Assembly: GCA_933207985.1 (NCBI GenBank)
Contig: OW240913.1
Coordinates: 274,271,943-274,335,942 of the forward strand
Length of the DNA stretch: 64,000 nt
Source: Pelobates cultripes
Taxonomy: Eukaryota; Chordata; Amphibia; Anura; Pelobatidae
Direction: 5' to 3'
In this document: positions 9,710-21,260 of the stretch, piece after piece
Layout of the letters: each line of letters starts with the position of its first letter
How positions within the stretch are numbered: position 1 is the first letter of the stretch
Position numbers and translations under genes: made by a program
The notes under the pieces: model-generated
Told to the model about the DNA's origin: nothing
The model's input: only the letters and a program-made list of their open reading frames with translations
The model's database searches: none

Positions 9710-11344
9710 TTCCCATTCAAGCCTATGCAACAGAGGAACCACCTCGAGGCCAGGAGGTCATGGCGGGTATGTGCGTCAATCATGTGGCAGGAGTTAGAAT
9801 AATGTTAGGGTAATGAGTCCCTGCATAAGCTTCTGGTGGTGAGCGAGGCAGGTGTTACACCTGAAAACATGTCATATAAATAGACTGCGTGACATCAACC
9901 AAGACGGCCACACCCCGGGATTGCGAGAAAACAGAGGCCTATATCAGTTAAATATTACCACGTAGGTTATCGAGCAAAATACGTATCTTAAGACATACAT
10001 TAAAGATATATAGTGTATAATTCATTTGTAAAGCTTCTTAGCCTGGGTATATATAACATAAAAAAAATAATTAATTAATAAAAAAATAAAAATAATAATA
10101 ACTAAATAAAAAACATATGCATATACGTATGTACTGACAAAAACCCCACCTAAGAGGGTCTTGAAAATCAAAAGGTATGGCACCTGACATGATGGCCCTC
10201 CCTTGGGCACCTAGTGGAGAATATCCCTGTGCCCTGAGGGACCAAGTTCTACGCACGTTTGGCCAGATATTGTACCATGCCAAATAAAAGAAAAGCAATA
10301 AAATCTTAAAAGAATAAAAAGGGGGCTATGGTGGAGTCCCACCCCCCTCCCCCACCGGAGAGCTGTTTCAGGATAGCAACACAGGGCTTAATGTACGTCC
10401 GTTGGGGGGCCTCCTATGGCACAGCTGCAATGTATCCCCTGGGTTGCCGAGTATCTGCCTTCCTCAGACTGTCCCCAGCCCACCAGCCGTCCCGGTGGCA
10501 CTGTGGGCACTCAGAGGCAAAAACCGTCCACATGCCCCCCCCCCCCACACCCCCACATAGAGTCCGTGGGGGTCTGTGTAGCTCGAGCCCTCATGTCTCT
10601 CCTGGTGCCGGCCACATATTTGGGACTGGTGCACACCACCCCAAGCCACCGGTCCGCCAGAAAAACTGCGCCATCCTGCCCCACAGGGCTTGCAGCGTCA
10701 GGGACAAGGCTCTCTGGGGACCCCTCAGACCCATAGGCCGGGGCTCTCACTTCTCCAGTGCACAGGTATACAGCCCGGAGGGGTCATCCGGAGCTCAACA
10801 GGGCCAAAGTCCACACCAGCCATCCAATTCAGCCCGTAGTAGGTGAGTATTCTTCATTGCTTCCCCTCATCTGATCATTTAAGGGTGCAGTTAACCATTC
10901 CTACAGCAGGAGGGAGGGGGTATCCCATCAAATAAAGTTCTCCATCTCCTCAATCTCCCATGCTGAAATCAGTGGCAACTCTTGGGCCGAGATGACCCCC
11001 ACCGACCGAGGTCTCCATCCCACCCCAGGTCTCCATCATCTTCAGGCAGCACAGTCCCAGACACAGCAGGCCCTTTGTAAGTAGCCATCGATCCTCTGCC
11101 ACCAAACTGCATTTCGGCAAGGCAAGGCCCAAAGTAGGCCCAAGTGTCAGTGACATTGTTAACGTGTGATCCGAGTTAGACCCAGTTTAAAAAGGTGGCT
11201 GCGGAGTTCCCTTGAGTAATGCAGGCAGTTTCCTATGCGTTGGGAGGCTTAAAGAGAGGTTTTCTTTGCCTTTTTCTGGGGCCCGATGGCAGAGCCATCA
11301 GAGACGGCCACCACTCAGCATGGCGGCCCGGCCCCGCCATATAC
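9710..11344. other. unassigned interior of hAT-1
   Basis: The AT-rich first part includes a hammerhead-like relic at 9837-9873. A GC-rich block at about 10320-10850 ends in an AGGTGAGT donor-like word near 10840. No protein family was recognised in any frame, and the open frames here are not supported by motifs. Confidence 0.35.
9837..9873 (+). ncRNA. degenerate hammerhead-like relic
   Basis: A TGAGCGA-like core is followed by an AGGTGT/ACACCT hairpin (9850-9855, 9857-9862), GAAA and then CATGTC. The order of parts matches the other hammerhead copies, but the core has an extra base and stem I is not evident. It is probably dead. Confidence 0.3.
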
Positions 11345-12084
11345 GTGTGTGTTTGTATGTATATGTGTGTGTGTATGTCTGTCTGTGTCTGTGTGTGTTT
11401 GTATGTATGTGTGTGTGTCTGTATGTGTTTATGTCTGTATCTGTGTGTCTGTGTGTATGTGTGTGTGTCTGCATGTGTATCTGTTTGTCTGCATGTGTGG
11501 GGGGGCAACGTATGGGAGGGGGAGGGTAGACGTATAAGGGGGATTGCGGCTGGGTAGATGTATGGGTGGGCCCCAGGGCAGTTTTCGCACCGGGGCCCCA
11601 TGGTTTCTAGTTACGCCTCTGCAACCAGTACATATTTTTCATCTGTTTCTAATTCTATTTGTGATTTTAACCACAGTGCGTCAAAACAACTGTCCAATAC
11701 TGTATCCTGTGAATACACTTTCATTAGTTGTAGCATGTTATTCTGCTAAAAATTAACATAAGAATGACCACTAACAATGCTTGTCTGACTTGAAAATTTC
11801 TGTAAGCTGGTAAATATTCTTCACATTTTTTTTTTACTTCTGGTTTCAGTGCTGAAAACATTCTATTCTCTATATACCATACTTTAGTGTTGTAAGATCC
11901 TTCATATATTGGGTCTACTGGGTTTATTTGCTGGAATTAATTTGAGATATGTAGCCTCTGCAAGGCTAGAGAGGGTGTTTAGGGTTTAGTGTCTACTGAT
12001 AATTGAAAAAAGAAGCAATTTCAACATGGTGTATAAGCAGTAATGGTGTGCACCCTAAAGCACAAACACATGCCGTGTGTATAT

Positions 12085-12105
12085 GTATGTGTGCGTGTGT
12101 ATATA

Positions 12106-12137
<32 letters not shown>

Positions 12138-12192
12138 CATATATATATGTATATATATATATATATATACACATACACACACGCACACACAC

Positions 12193-12224
<32 letters not shown>

Positions 12225-12225
12225 T
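12085..12225. repeat. TA and CA/TG microsatellite
   Basis: Runs of (TA)n with TACA interruptions are followed by (CA)n. Open frames rich in Tyr/Ile or His/Thr here are artefacts. Confidence 0.95.
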
Positions 12226-12239
12226 ACATACACTGCTGT

Positions 12240-12910
12240 GTGTGTGTGTGTGCTGCATGAGGGTGGTTTGAGGGTGTTGTGTGTGTAAGGGTGCTGTGTG
12301 TGTGTATGTGTAAGGGTGCTGTGTGTAAGGGGGGTTTGAGGGTGCTGTTTCTGTACTGTGTGTGAGAGGGTGCTGTATGTGCGAGGGTGCTGTATGTGTG
12401 TGGGTGCTGTATGTGTGAAGGTGCTGTGTGTGTGTGGGTGCTGTATGTGTGAAGGTGCTGTGTGTGTGTGGTGTATGTGTGTGAGGGTGCTGTGTGTGTG
12501 TGCTGTGTGTGTGTGGGTGCTCTATGTGTGTGCTGTGGGTGCTGTATGTGTGTGCTGTGTGTGTGTGTGTGCTGTATGTGTGTGCTGTATGTGTGTGAGG
12601 GTGCTGTATGTGTGTGGGTGCTGTATGTGTGTGGGTGCTGTATGTGTGTGTGGGTGCTGTATGTGGGTGCTGTATGTGTATGTGTGTGTATGTTGTATGT
12701 GTGTGGGTGCTGTATGTGTGTGAGGGTGCTGTATGTGTGTGCTGTATGTGGGTGCTGTGTGTGCTGTATGTGTGTGTGTGGGTGCTGTATGTGTGTGTGT
12801 GCTATATGTGTGTGTGGGGGGGGTGCTGTGTGTCTGTGTGTTGTGTATGTGTGTAGGTGCTGTGTGGGTGCTGTGTGTGTGGGTGTGTGTGCTGTATGTG
12901 TGTGGGTGAT
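12240..12910 (+). repeat. TGTGTGCTGTATG-type minisatellite
   Basis: Irregular tandem units combine GTGTG with GGTGCTGTATGTGTG. The long Cys/Val-rich frames are not genes. Confidence 0.95.
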
Positions 12911-13505
12911 TCTGGGGGTGGGGGTACATTACTTAATATCTCCCCTCCCTTCTTACCTTATGTAGGTTGGGGGGATTCTTGTTCCTGCTGCTTTCCCTGG
13001 TGGTCCAGTGGAGAATGAATTCTAGCCCCAGTTCACTCTCACGAGATCTGAGCGTTGCCACGGCAACACTCAGAACTCGTGAGAGAAACCCGGTGGAGCT
13101 GCTGGTTGAGCTCCCCGGGTCCTCTCCTGCCTCCCTCCATGATGCAGTGGGGAGGGAGGCTGGGAGCAGAGGTCTCACACCATAGGCGTGCCGCCGGGAC
13201 TAGGGTGTGCCCAGGCACACCCGGCACACCCCGTGCGCACGCCTGTGGTCCAGATGTTTGTGAACTACATTTCCAAAAAATGATTGGACCTCCTACTTTT
13301 GGCAACATCAGATAGAACTCAACAGTCACTCCTTTTTATGAGAGCAGGAGTTAATGGCATTGTGTTACGAAACTATATAAGGGCAAAAGCCAATGAAATG
13401 CCGTATTCTATGGTAGCTATTGCCAACTTGTTGTTTTGTATGCAAATAGGCTTGAATATATTGGATGTAATCCTTTGTGGTTGTGTTGCATCAGAGCCAT
13501 ACCAC

Positions 13506-14707
13506 TATTGTGTCTGTCTGCGTCTGTGTATGTCTATCTGTGTGTTTGTATGTATGTGTGTGCATCTGTATGTATGTGAGTGTGTGTAAGTATGTATGTG
13601 TATGTGTGTGTTTGTATGTATGTGTGTCTGCACATCTGTGTGTGTGTGTCTGTATGTATGTGTGTGTATGTCTGTGTGTGTTTGTATGTATGTGTGTGTG
13701 TCTGTATGTCTGTGTGTGTGTGTTTGTATGTATGTGTGGGTCTGTATCTCTGTCTGTGTGTATATATGTTTGTGTCTGTATGTATGTGTGCTTGTATGTG
13801 GATGTGTGTATGTGTGTGTGTCTGCATGTGTTTCTGTTTGTCTGCATGTGTGGGAGGGCAACGTATGGGAGGGGGAGGGTAGATATATGAGGGGAATTGT
13901 GGCTGGGTAGACGTATGGGGGGGCCCAGGGCAGTTTTCGCACAGGGGCCCCATGTTTTCTAGTTTCGCCTCTGCAACCAGTACATATTTTTCATCTGTTT
14001 CTAATTCTATTTGTGATTTTAACCACAGTGCGTCAACACAACTGTCGAATACTGTATCCTGTCAATACACTTTCATTAGTTGTAGCATGTTATTCTGCTA
14101 AAAATTAACATAAGATTGACCACTGACAATACTTGTCTGACTTGAAAATTTCTGTAAGCTGGTAAATATTCTTCACATTTTTTTTACTTCTGGTTTCAGT
14201 GCTGAAAACATTCTATTCTCTATATACCATACTTTAGTGTTGTAAGATCCTTCATATATTGGGTCTATCGGGTTTATTTGCTGGAATTCATTTGAGATAT
14301 GTAGCCTCTGCCAAGGCTAGAGAGGGTGTTTAGGGTTTAGTGTCTACTGATAATTGAAAAAAAAAGCAATTTCAACATGGTGTATAAGGAGTAATGATTT
14401 AACTGTCCAGATGTTTGTGAACTACATTTCCAAAAAATGAGACTGGATGAGTTTCAATGGAAATCTATTATGTTTTGGACCTCCTACTTTTGGCCACATC
14501 AGATAGAACTCAACAGTCACTCCTTTTTATGAGAGCAGGAGTTAATGGCATTGTGTTACGAAACTACATAAGGGCAAAAGCCAATGAAATGCCGTATTCT
14601 ACAGTAGCTATTGCCAACTTTTTGTTTTGTATGCAAATAGGTTTGAATATATTGGATGTAATCCTTTGTGGTTGTGTTGCATCAGAGCCATACCACTATT
14701 GTGTCAC
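13506..14707. repeat. tandem duplication, copy 2
   Basis: The copy starts in TG-rich sequence (to about 13850), then the hAT right end (to 13973), CAACCAGT, and both flank blocks joined without the 1.2-kb insert. It differs from copy 1 by scattered substitutions and an extra ~35 bp near 14438-14475. It ends where copy 1 jumps, at CCACTATTGTGTC. Confidence 0.85.
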
Positions 14708-14955
14708 TGTGTGAAATTCCATCTGAAGCTCCATCCACTGAGTTATCTCAAAGACTATCTTACCTCTGTCCATTGAGCTATGTCACCAGTTATCATTAAT
14801 GCACACTCTAGGCACTTTTCATCTTTTCTAGGCCATTTCATCTCATTTTATTGGTTTTAGTGCATGCCCCTTGGCACCTTCCCTTCATTCAGTGTGACAC
14901 AATGTTTGAGCAATTTAACACTGAATGAGTGTTCCTGGCCACCCAAACTTCTGCC

Positions 14956-16064
14956 CAGCACTGTATTAAGCGCGAGGCTGACAAGGCATTCAGGGCGGTG
15001 GCAAAAAAAGCCACCCTCCAAATCGCCCTGGCTGATGCATTTTCAGCCTCTTGTCCTGGACGCCTCCCGAGGCTGGCATCTGCACATGTTGCAGGTGGGC
15101 TGCGAGGGAGCGCTGTCCCCTGAGCTCGGTCTGCTCAACTTGCGCCCTGCAGTGATGCCGGAGCCGGAATATGGCGTCACTCAGGCCCCAACATCACTAA
15201 GAGGCGCGCAAGGGAGCTGAGCAGGAGGATAACAACTCCCTAGCAACCCAGCTTCACCATTTGCCTGTCTGCCCCTAAGCTGCAGATAGCCCCACTGGAC
15301 CCCAGGGAAGAATCAACTCCAGCACTCTCAAAGGTAAGGAGACTGGATTAATTGAACATTGAAGAAAAAACTAATTGTGAGTGTGTTAGTGTGTGTGTGT
15401 GTGTGTGTGTGTCTGTCACTGAGAGTGTATATGTTTTTGTCAGTGAATGTGTATGTGTGTTTGTCAGTGAAAGTGTATATGTGTTTGTCAGTGAGTGTGT
15501 CTGTCAGTGTGTATACCTGTCACTGAGAGTGTGTGTCTGTCAGTGTGTGTATGCATGTGTCAGTGTGTGTACGCGTGTCGGTCACTGAGAGTGTATATCT
15601 GTCAGTGTGTGTCTGTCAGGGAATGTGTGTGTGTATGTTTGTCAGTGATTGTGTATGTGTGTTTGTCAGTGTGTGTCTGTCAGTGTTTATATGTGTTTCT
15701 CGGTGTGTGTGTTTTTACACTGAGTGAGTGTGCATCTGTCAGTGATTGTGTTTGCATCTCTGTCAGTATGTGTCTGTCAGTGAGTGTGCATGTGTGTCCT
15801 ATCAGTGAGTGTGTCTGTTAGTGAATGTGAGCGTGTGTGTAACTGTGAGTGAGTGTGTATGTCTGTGAATGTGTGTGTTTCAGTTAAAGTGTGTGTTGGT
15901 TAAACAGTGTGTGTGTCAATGGCTGTGTATCTGTCAGTGAGTGTATGTCAGTACATGCATCAGTGAGGGCTTGTGTCTGTCAGAAAGAGAACTTTAGAAA
16001 AGTGGGGAAGGGGTGCTAGAGTTTTGTCGTGCCTAGGGCAGCACAAAACCAGAATGCACAACTA
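14956..16064. mobile_element. non-autonomous hAT element (hAT-3)
   Basis: The element is flanked by an 8-bp repeat CTTCTGCC (14948-14955, 16065-16072). Its end sequences are the inverted counterparts of hAT-2: GCGAGGCTGACAAGGCATT on the left and GTGCCTAGGGCAGCACAAAA on the right. Inside are a GC-rich block, the cassette motif (15292-15310), AAAGGTAAGG and a TG/TCAG satellite. No transposase is present. Confidence 0.65.
15374..15980 (+). repeat. TGTGTCAGTGAG-type minisatellite
   Basis: TG repeats are interspersed with CTGTCAGTGA. Cys/Val/Ser-rich ORFs over it are artefacts. Confidence 0.95.
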
Positions 16065-16678
16065 CTTCTGCCCCCATTGTTAGTATGGCTAAGGAAGAGA
16101 TTACACACTTCCTTCTAACCAAACCAATTCATGCTAGCAATGGAAGGTAGTGATAGGTTTTAAGCGGTCAGCTGACACTCTGAGCTAGTCACAGATGCCC
16201 ATTGCTGATTGGGATAATGCTTCCTCATTAGCCTGATCAGCAAACAAAGGATGAGTTGCTTGTAATGGATGCCCTATACTCCGGCAGAGTATATCCGCTG
16301 TAGTTCTCCAAATCCCCAGTGAAACAGTGATTATAGCTCCTAATTCCCCAAACATAAGCCTAGACTTGATTAAGGGTAGAAACAAATGTGTTTAATATGG
16401 CCAACTGGAACTGGACCACTTATATACAAAACAAGGGTGCAGTAAAACACGCCTAGAACACTCCCACAAATTCCTGTGTCAGAGTGACTCGGCATAAAAC
16501 ATAAAATATCAAAATACATGAAAATATATACAAAACAAATAGAAACCCCCACAAATGATATATCATTAAATAGCCCAGATCTGAGCCCCCAAGTTCTCCA
16601 AATAGAGCTAAGATCCATGCAGTGTAGAGGAAATGCCACCGCATGGAAGTTCTGACTGGCCGCACACATGGTCCTATG

Positions 16679-17953
16679 CAGTGGAGTATCCTGGTTTTGT
16701 GCTGCCCTAGGCAGGACAAAACTCAGGCGCCCCCTTATCCCCCGCCACTCCCACCCAACCCTTCCCCCCACCCCGCCTAAATACACACACACACACATTC
16801 ACTGACAGATATGCATACACTAGCTAACAGAAACAGACACACACACACACCAACAGACACACACACACACAAACAGACACAGACACACACCAACAGACAC
16901 CGACACACACACACACCAACAGACACACACACACACACCAACAGACACCGACACACACACACACCAACAGACACACACACACCAACAGACACAGACACAC
17001 AACCAACAGACACACACGACAACAGACACACCAACAGACACACAACCAACAGACACACACAACCAAACACACACACACACCCAACAGAGACACACACAAC
17101 AGACAGACACACACACCCAAAAGACAGACACACACACCAACAGACACAGACACACACCAACAGACACAGGCACAGACACACACCAACAGACACACAGACA
17201 CAGACACACACCAACAGACACACACACACACCAACAGACACTCACCAACAGACACACACACACCAACAGACACACACACAGACACAGACACACCAACAGA
17301 CACAGACACACACACACATCAACAGACACACACACACACAGACAGACAGACACACACACAACAGACACAGACACACACCAACAGACACACACAACACAGA
17401 CACACACAGACAAAGACACACACACCAACAGACACAGACACACAACAGACACAGACACCAACAGACACACCAACAGACACCAGACACACACACCAACAGA
17501 CACACCAACAGACACCGACACGCACACCAACAGACACACACACACACACCAACAGACACAGACACACACACCAACAGACACACCAACAGACACAGACACA
17601 CACACCAACAGGCACACACCAACAGACACACACCAACACATTTTTTTATTTTATATTTAACCCCCCCAGCCTCCTTACCTTTGGGAATGCTGGGGGGGGG
17701 AGAGGGTTCCCTCTCTTCCTGGGGGTGCAGTGGCTGCTTGGTGGGCAGCGCTGGCGGGTGGCTGGCGAGGGAGGACTTCCTCTGAGCTGTCTCCTCAGCT
17801 CCCTCGCCAGCCAGCCGACCGCCCAGCATGCCAGTTAGCCGCAAGGCTAACAAGCATTTGCCCTGGGCATTTGGGGCGGCTTTTTTTGCCGCCCCCCTGG
17901 AAAATGCCGCCCAAGGCAAATGCCTTGTTTGCCTCACGGCTAAAACGTCCCTG
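16679..17953. mobile_element. non-autonomous hAT element (hAT-2)
   Basis: A perfect 8-bp duplication GTCCTATG (16671-16678, 17954-17961) flanks CAGTGGAGTATCC on the left and, from the right, CAGGGACGTTTTAGCC. The interior is a CA minisatellite, an AT spacer, a minus-strand AAAGGTAAGGAGG donor-like word and a degenerate cassette motif (17716-17733). No transposase is present. Confidence 0.8.
16777..17637 (-). repeat. CACACCAACAGACA minisatellite
   Basis: Tandem units of ACACACCAACAGACAC vary in CA number over about 860 bp. The 324-aa and other long frames across it on both strands are low-complexity artefacts. Confidence 0.97.
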
Positions 17954-18473
17954 GTCCTATGCTCAAAACAGTTACCGTCCTTTGTGGTTACGCAATATGG
18001 GGTGCTCCGGCTGGCTCCTAGGTAGTGTTTGTTCCCCTTAGTCTCAGGCACCTTCCTTCCAAAATGCGCTATCTTGGTGGATTTCAAAGTTGTTCAAAAC
18101 CTGAACCAAGTTGTCCGGGAGCTGCAAGGTCACCTCATGCTGAAAATAATTCCGTAACATTCACGGCTAAGTCCTGCTGAGGTGACCGGGAACCCACAAG
18201 GTCCTCATGCCGAATTTAGTTCCATAACAATCGCTGCTAAGTACCGCTAAGGACAATTTGTGGGTTTCTTCATGCGAACGGCCGCCAGGGAGCTAGTGTT
18301 CGGTTCCATTCGAATGACGGGAAAGTGCCAAACCAGTGGCACCCAGGGAAAGCTGGTAATGGAGACCAGAACAGAATCTTTGTATGTGGCCCATAGTCCT
18401 TGGGCAGGAGGCTAGCTAGCAGGCTCCTCCAGGAGTTTGTGACAAACATCCAGGGTAAGGAGCGTTTGTCACA

Positions 18474-19343
18474 CTGCTGTTGGGGACGCTCATTTAGTGT
18501 TAATTAACAATTAAGAACAGTTTAACACTGAATGGAAGCATAGTGCCAAGGGTCTCAAGATACTATAACCACTTCAAAGATTTTAAACAGTTACAGTGCC
18601 TAATACAATGTCTCTTTACCCTACTCCTGGTCAGTGTGCACAATATACAGTGTGATTATATTACATAATATAAAAAACAATAAACATTAACATGCAACAG
18701 AAGTAAGTTAAAGTTTTAATATTCTTTATAAAACAAAGCCATTACTTCACTCATGTTGAGGATACATGTGAATGCCTGGATTGTTTCACACTCATCCACA
18801 CATCATCTTATCATTAACAATGGTAACCCAGATGTTTGTGACCTTAGTTTGCCATAATGCTCAGCCAGCGCATGTATGTTTTTTATGAATAGTTTAAAAC
18901 AGTAATATAGAAGTGATTGCAGATAAGAACCATTTGGCCCATCTAGTTTGCCTAATGTGAATTTAATATAAAACAAAAGATAAAATGGTGCTCTAAGTAC
19001 CCCGTTTGAAATTCCCTTTGAATTTACATTAAATTCCCTAGATTTAAACTTTAGTAAATAACCCTGCTAGGCTTAGTAAAAAAATTATTGATAGATAAAC
19101 CCTTATTGGGTTACAAATACACAATTTTTAAAAATAAAAGCAAAGACTGAGGAGTCAGAACTCTTGCAGAGTGTGGACGTGTTTAGGAAGGAAGTTTCAG
19201 TTTCAATATCGGCCTTTTTGATAAAAAACACAGAATGTGTTAAATATGTTGGCATTTTAACTGCAGTATATATGTGCCTCAATATGACCCACGGTTTTGG
19301 CAGTTATTTATTTTAGGGTTCTTTCTCTCCGTCCCAATCTTCT
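18474..19343. other. unassigned
   Basis: AT-rich DNA with no recognised gene or repeat. Confidence 0.4.
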
Positions 19344-19423
19344 TTAACACCTTAAGGACACATGACATGTGTGACATGTCATTATTCCCTTTTATTCCAG
19401 AAATTTGGTCCTTAAGGGGTTAA
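19344..19423. mobile_element. 80-bp MITE with TTAA ends
   Basis: TTAACACCTTAAGGAC on the left is mirrored by GTCCTTAAGGGGTTAA on the right, with an inner ACATGACATGTGTGACATGT palindromic core. TTAA at both ends fits a piggyBac-type target. It is too short to code. Confidence 0.75.
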
Positions 19424-20863
19424 TCTAGTATCTCACATCTGCATGGTCTTCTGTGTGAAGGGATGTCCATAACGGCTGTTAGTTGGACTGGGGTACTTTC
19501 CATCAGGCTGACATGCCACTTAAGTGGGTGGACCCTCACTATTTTCTTGCAGGCTTAGCGATTACAGGCAACATCGCACTGATACCTTCATAGCTAGGAA
19601 GTATACTTTAAATGTGCATATATAGTCTACCTCAGTGGTGAAGAATGTCTGGCCCACGAAATCATTTGGTATGGCCCTGCCAACGCAACCTCAGACAGGA
19701 CTCGCAATTCAACGGCCATAATGACATTTAAATTATTTTTCCTCTCAGGCTGTGGGTGAGAGTCCGAGAGAATGCACTGCAGAGAGGGAGCTTTCTGTGC
19801 CTCTCCTCTCACAGAAGCAGTTCAAACCATCACCTTAGCAAGAAGTTAATGAAATGTTTGACCAAATATAGCTAAATTTTAAGTTAGCTGATAATTTTTT
19901 ATGACATGCAATGATGCTATAAATATACAAATAACCCTTAACAGAAAAAAGGAACCTCAATATTGAGTTACATAGCACTTCTCTTCAAAGATTTAAAAAA
20001 ACATATTTGTCTTATCAACACATCTAGTAGTTTTAGCTGTATGCATAAAATAAATCCATGTGTTAAATTGAAGTAGCAGTTAATAGAGTTAGTATCACAC
20101 TATAGATGTGCAGTCTGCAATATACGTGATAATTCTTTCAGTTTCAGTAGTTTGTGGTTTTATAACATGATTTGACCATATTTAATTGGAAATATAGTGA
20201 CAAAGTGTCCATTTATCAGGGATGGCAGCAACTTTACAGTGTAATCGAGTGGTTACCGGTTTCATGCAATATGCTACAAAGGAAAAAAAAAAAAAAGCGT
20301 GTGTATTACAGTAATGCTTTGATATGGCTTACGGTAAACTCTTTGCTTGCATTTTCCTGTGTATTTCAATAAAATCATACGAAATACCATAACAACCCTC
20401 ACACCACTTGGTGTTGCCACCCTCATGTTCTCCCTATGTATTTATAGTGTAAAAATCTTGAAAATGGTGATCTAAAAGTTTTGTTTTTACAGTTAGATGT
20501 GTTTCGGTCTAAGAACCGTCGTACGTAGTTGCTGTGGTTTCTTTGAATACCCAGATGCCTGTCTAATTGCAGAAATAATATATTCATATCTTGGTCACAT
20601 AAATTTGACTCATCCTGTGTATGTCATGAAATGTAGACATACAAGGTACATGCTATATTTGTCTTACCATTTCTATTGATGATAGTATTGCTAGTCTCAT
20701 GGAACATGTTTTGAAGAGTCTACTCTGGAACTGTGTGCAATTTGCTGGAAGATGTCAGTTATGAAAGCAATGATGTGAGTTTCCTCTATACTGGGAAGTA
20801 TATGCAATATGACTTGACAGAAAATTATATCTTTGGCAGCATTATAATTAAGCATGTTGATAT
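19424..20863. other. unassigned
   Basis: No gene was seen. A CAGTGGTGAAGAATGTCTGG word near 19632 resembles a hAT terminus but has no partner end. Confidence 0.35.
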
Positions 20864-21260
20864 TAAAGGGACACTATATTCACCAGAACAACTATAGCTT
20901 AATGTACTTGTTCTGGTGTCTAGTGCTAGTCTAGCAGGCTTTGTAAATGCTGCCTTTTCAAAGAGTGACGGTCACTCAGACGGCCACTCGAGGTGCTTCC
21001 TGGGTCAGTGCTGCACAATGTGCATGGAGGCACTGAACGTTCCCCGTAGAGATGCATTGATTCAATGCATTTGTATGAGAAGATGCTGATTGCCGAAGTG
21101 CGGCGTTTAGCTATGGGAAAGCATTGGATCGGCTGAGAAAATCAAGTTTGATGATCTCAGCCAAGGGGGTGGAGTGAAGGCAGAGTCAGATGCAAGGAGA
21201 CCTGAGCGGTGCTGGAAAAAGGTGAGTAGAAAACACCTTTTACCTTGCTGACAGGGGGTT
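20864..21260 (+). mobile_element. left part of a TTAA-type DNA transposon
   Basis: It begins TTAAAGGGACACTATA, the same start as the element at 37413 (TTAAAGGGAAACTATAG). The interior has a GC-richer block ending with AAAGGTGAGT near 21218. A matching right end was not found, so it is probably truncated. Confidence 0.55.

Larger units (their letters stand above)
7211..11621. mobile_element. hAT-type element with nested insertions (hAT-1)
   Basis: The element is flanked by a perfect 8-bp duplication CAACCAGT (7203-7210 and 11622-11629), the target size of hAT transposases. Its ends are CAGTGGCGGAACTACTA on the left and, read from the right, CAGAGGCGTAACTAGAAACC, matching short imperfect hAT terminal inverted repeats. 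It encodes no transposase. The interior holds a TG satellite (7599-7875), a nested TA-flanked element (8464-9707), unassigned sequence and a second TG satellite (11345-11495). The large size is due to nesting. A second copy of its right end is at 13500-13973. Confidence 0.75.
12046..13247. mobile_element. 1.2-kb insert in duplication copy 1
   Basis: The insert is absent from copy 2, where the flanks join as GTAATGATTTAACTGTCCAG. It holds TA/CA repeats, a long TGTGTGCTG-type minisatellite, a minus-strand cassette motif (12991-13011) next to AGGTAAG, and a hairpin-rich end (13181-13247) with GGCGTGC...GCACGCC and GGTGTGCC...GGCACACC pairs. The ends look hAT-like, but eight bases of the empty site are missing and no target duplication is visible. 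Confidence 0.5.
11345..13505. repeat. tandem duplication, copy 1 (hAT-1 right end plus flank)
   Basis: This copy contains the TG satellite and right end of hAT-1, the flank beginning CAACCAGTACATAT, and (after a 1.2-kb insert at 12046-13247) a second flank block starting GTCCAGATGTTTGTG. The same blocks in the same order recur at 13506-14707 at high identity. The junction between copies lies in TG-rich sequence at about 13500-13515. Confidence 0.85.
16173..18473 (-). mobile_element. probable LTR block (minus) interrupted by hAT-2
   Basis: Once the nested hAT-2 is removed, about 1 kb remains. Read on the minus strand it begins TGTGACAAACG, and contains GTATATAAG (16419-16427) and ATTAAA (16391-16396), resembling a promoter and poly(A) signal. 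It could end at TGTCA (16173). No flanking duplication was found, so the limits and class are uncertain. Confidence 0.35.

Noticed and set aside
10328..10846. 172-aa proline-rich frame in GC-rich DNA
   Set aside because: Overlapping frames are open on both strands because of GC richness, and no motif or repeat-family protein is recognisable.
16811..17785. 324-aa and other long open frames over the CA minisatellite
   Set aside because: They are pure translations of CACACCAACAGACA units, open in several frames on both strands, with no start context or domain.
19627..19812. hAT-like CAGTGGTGAAGAATG terminus
   Set aside because: Only one end seen and no 8-bp repeat found.
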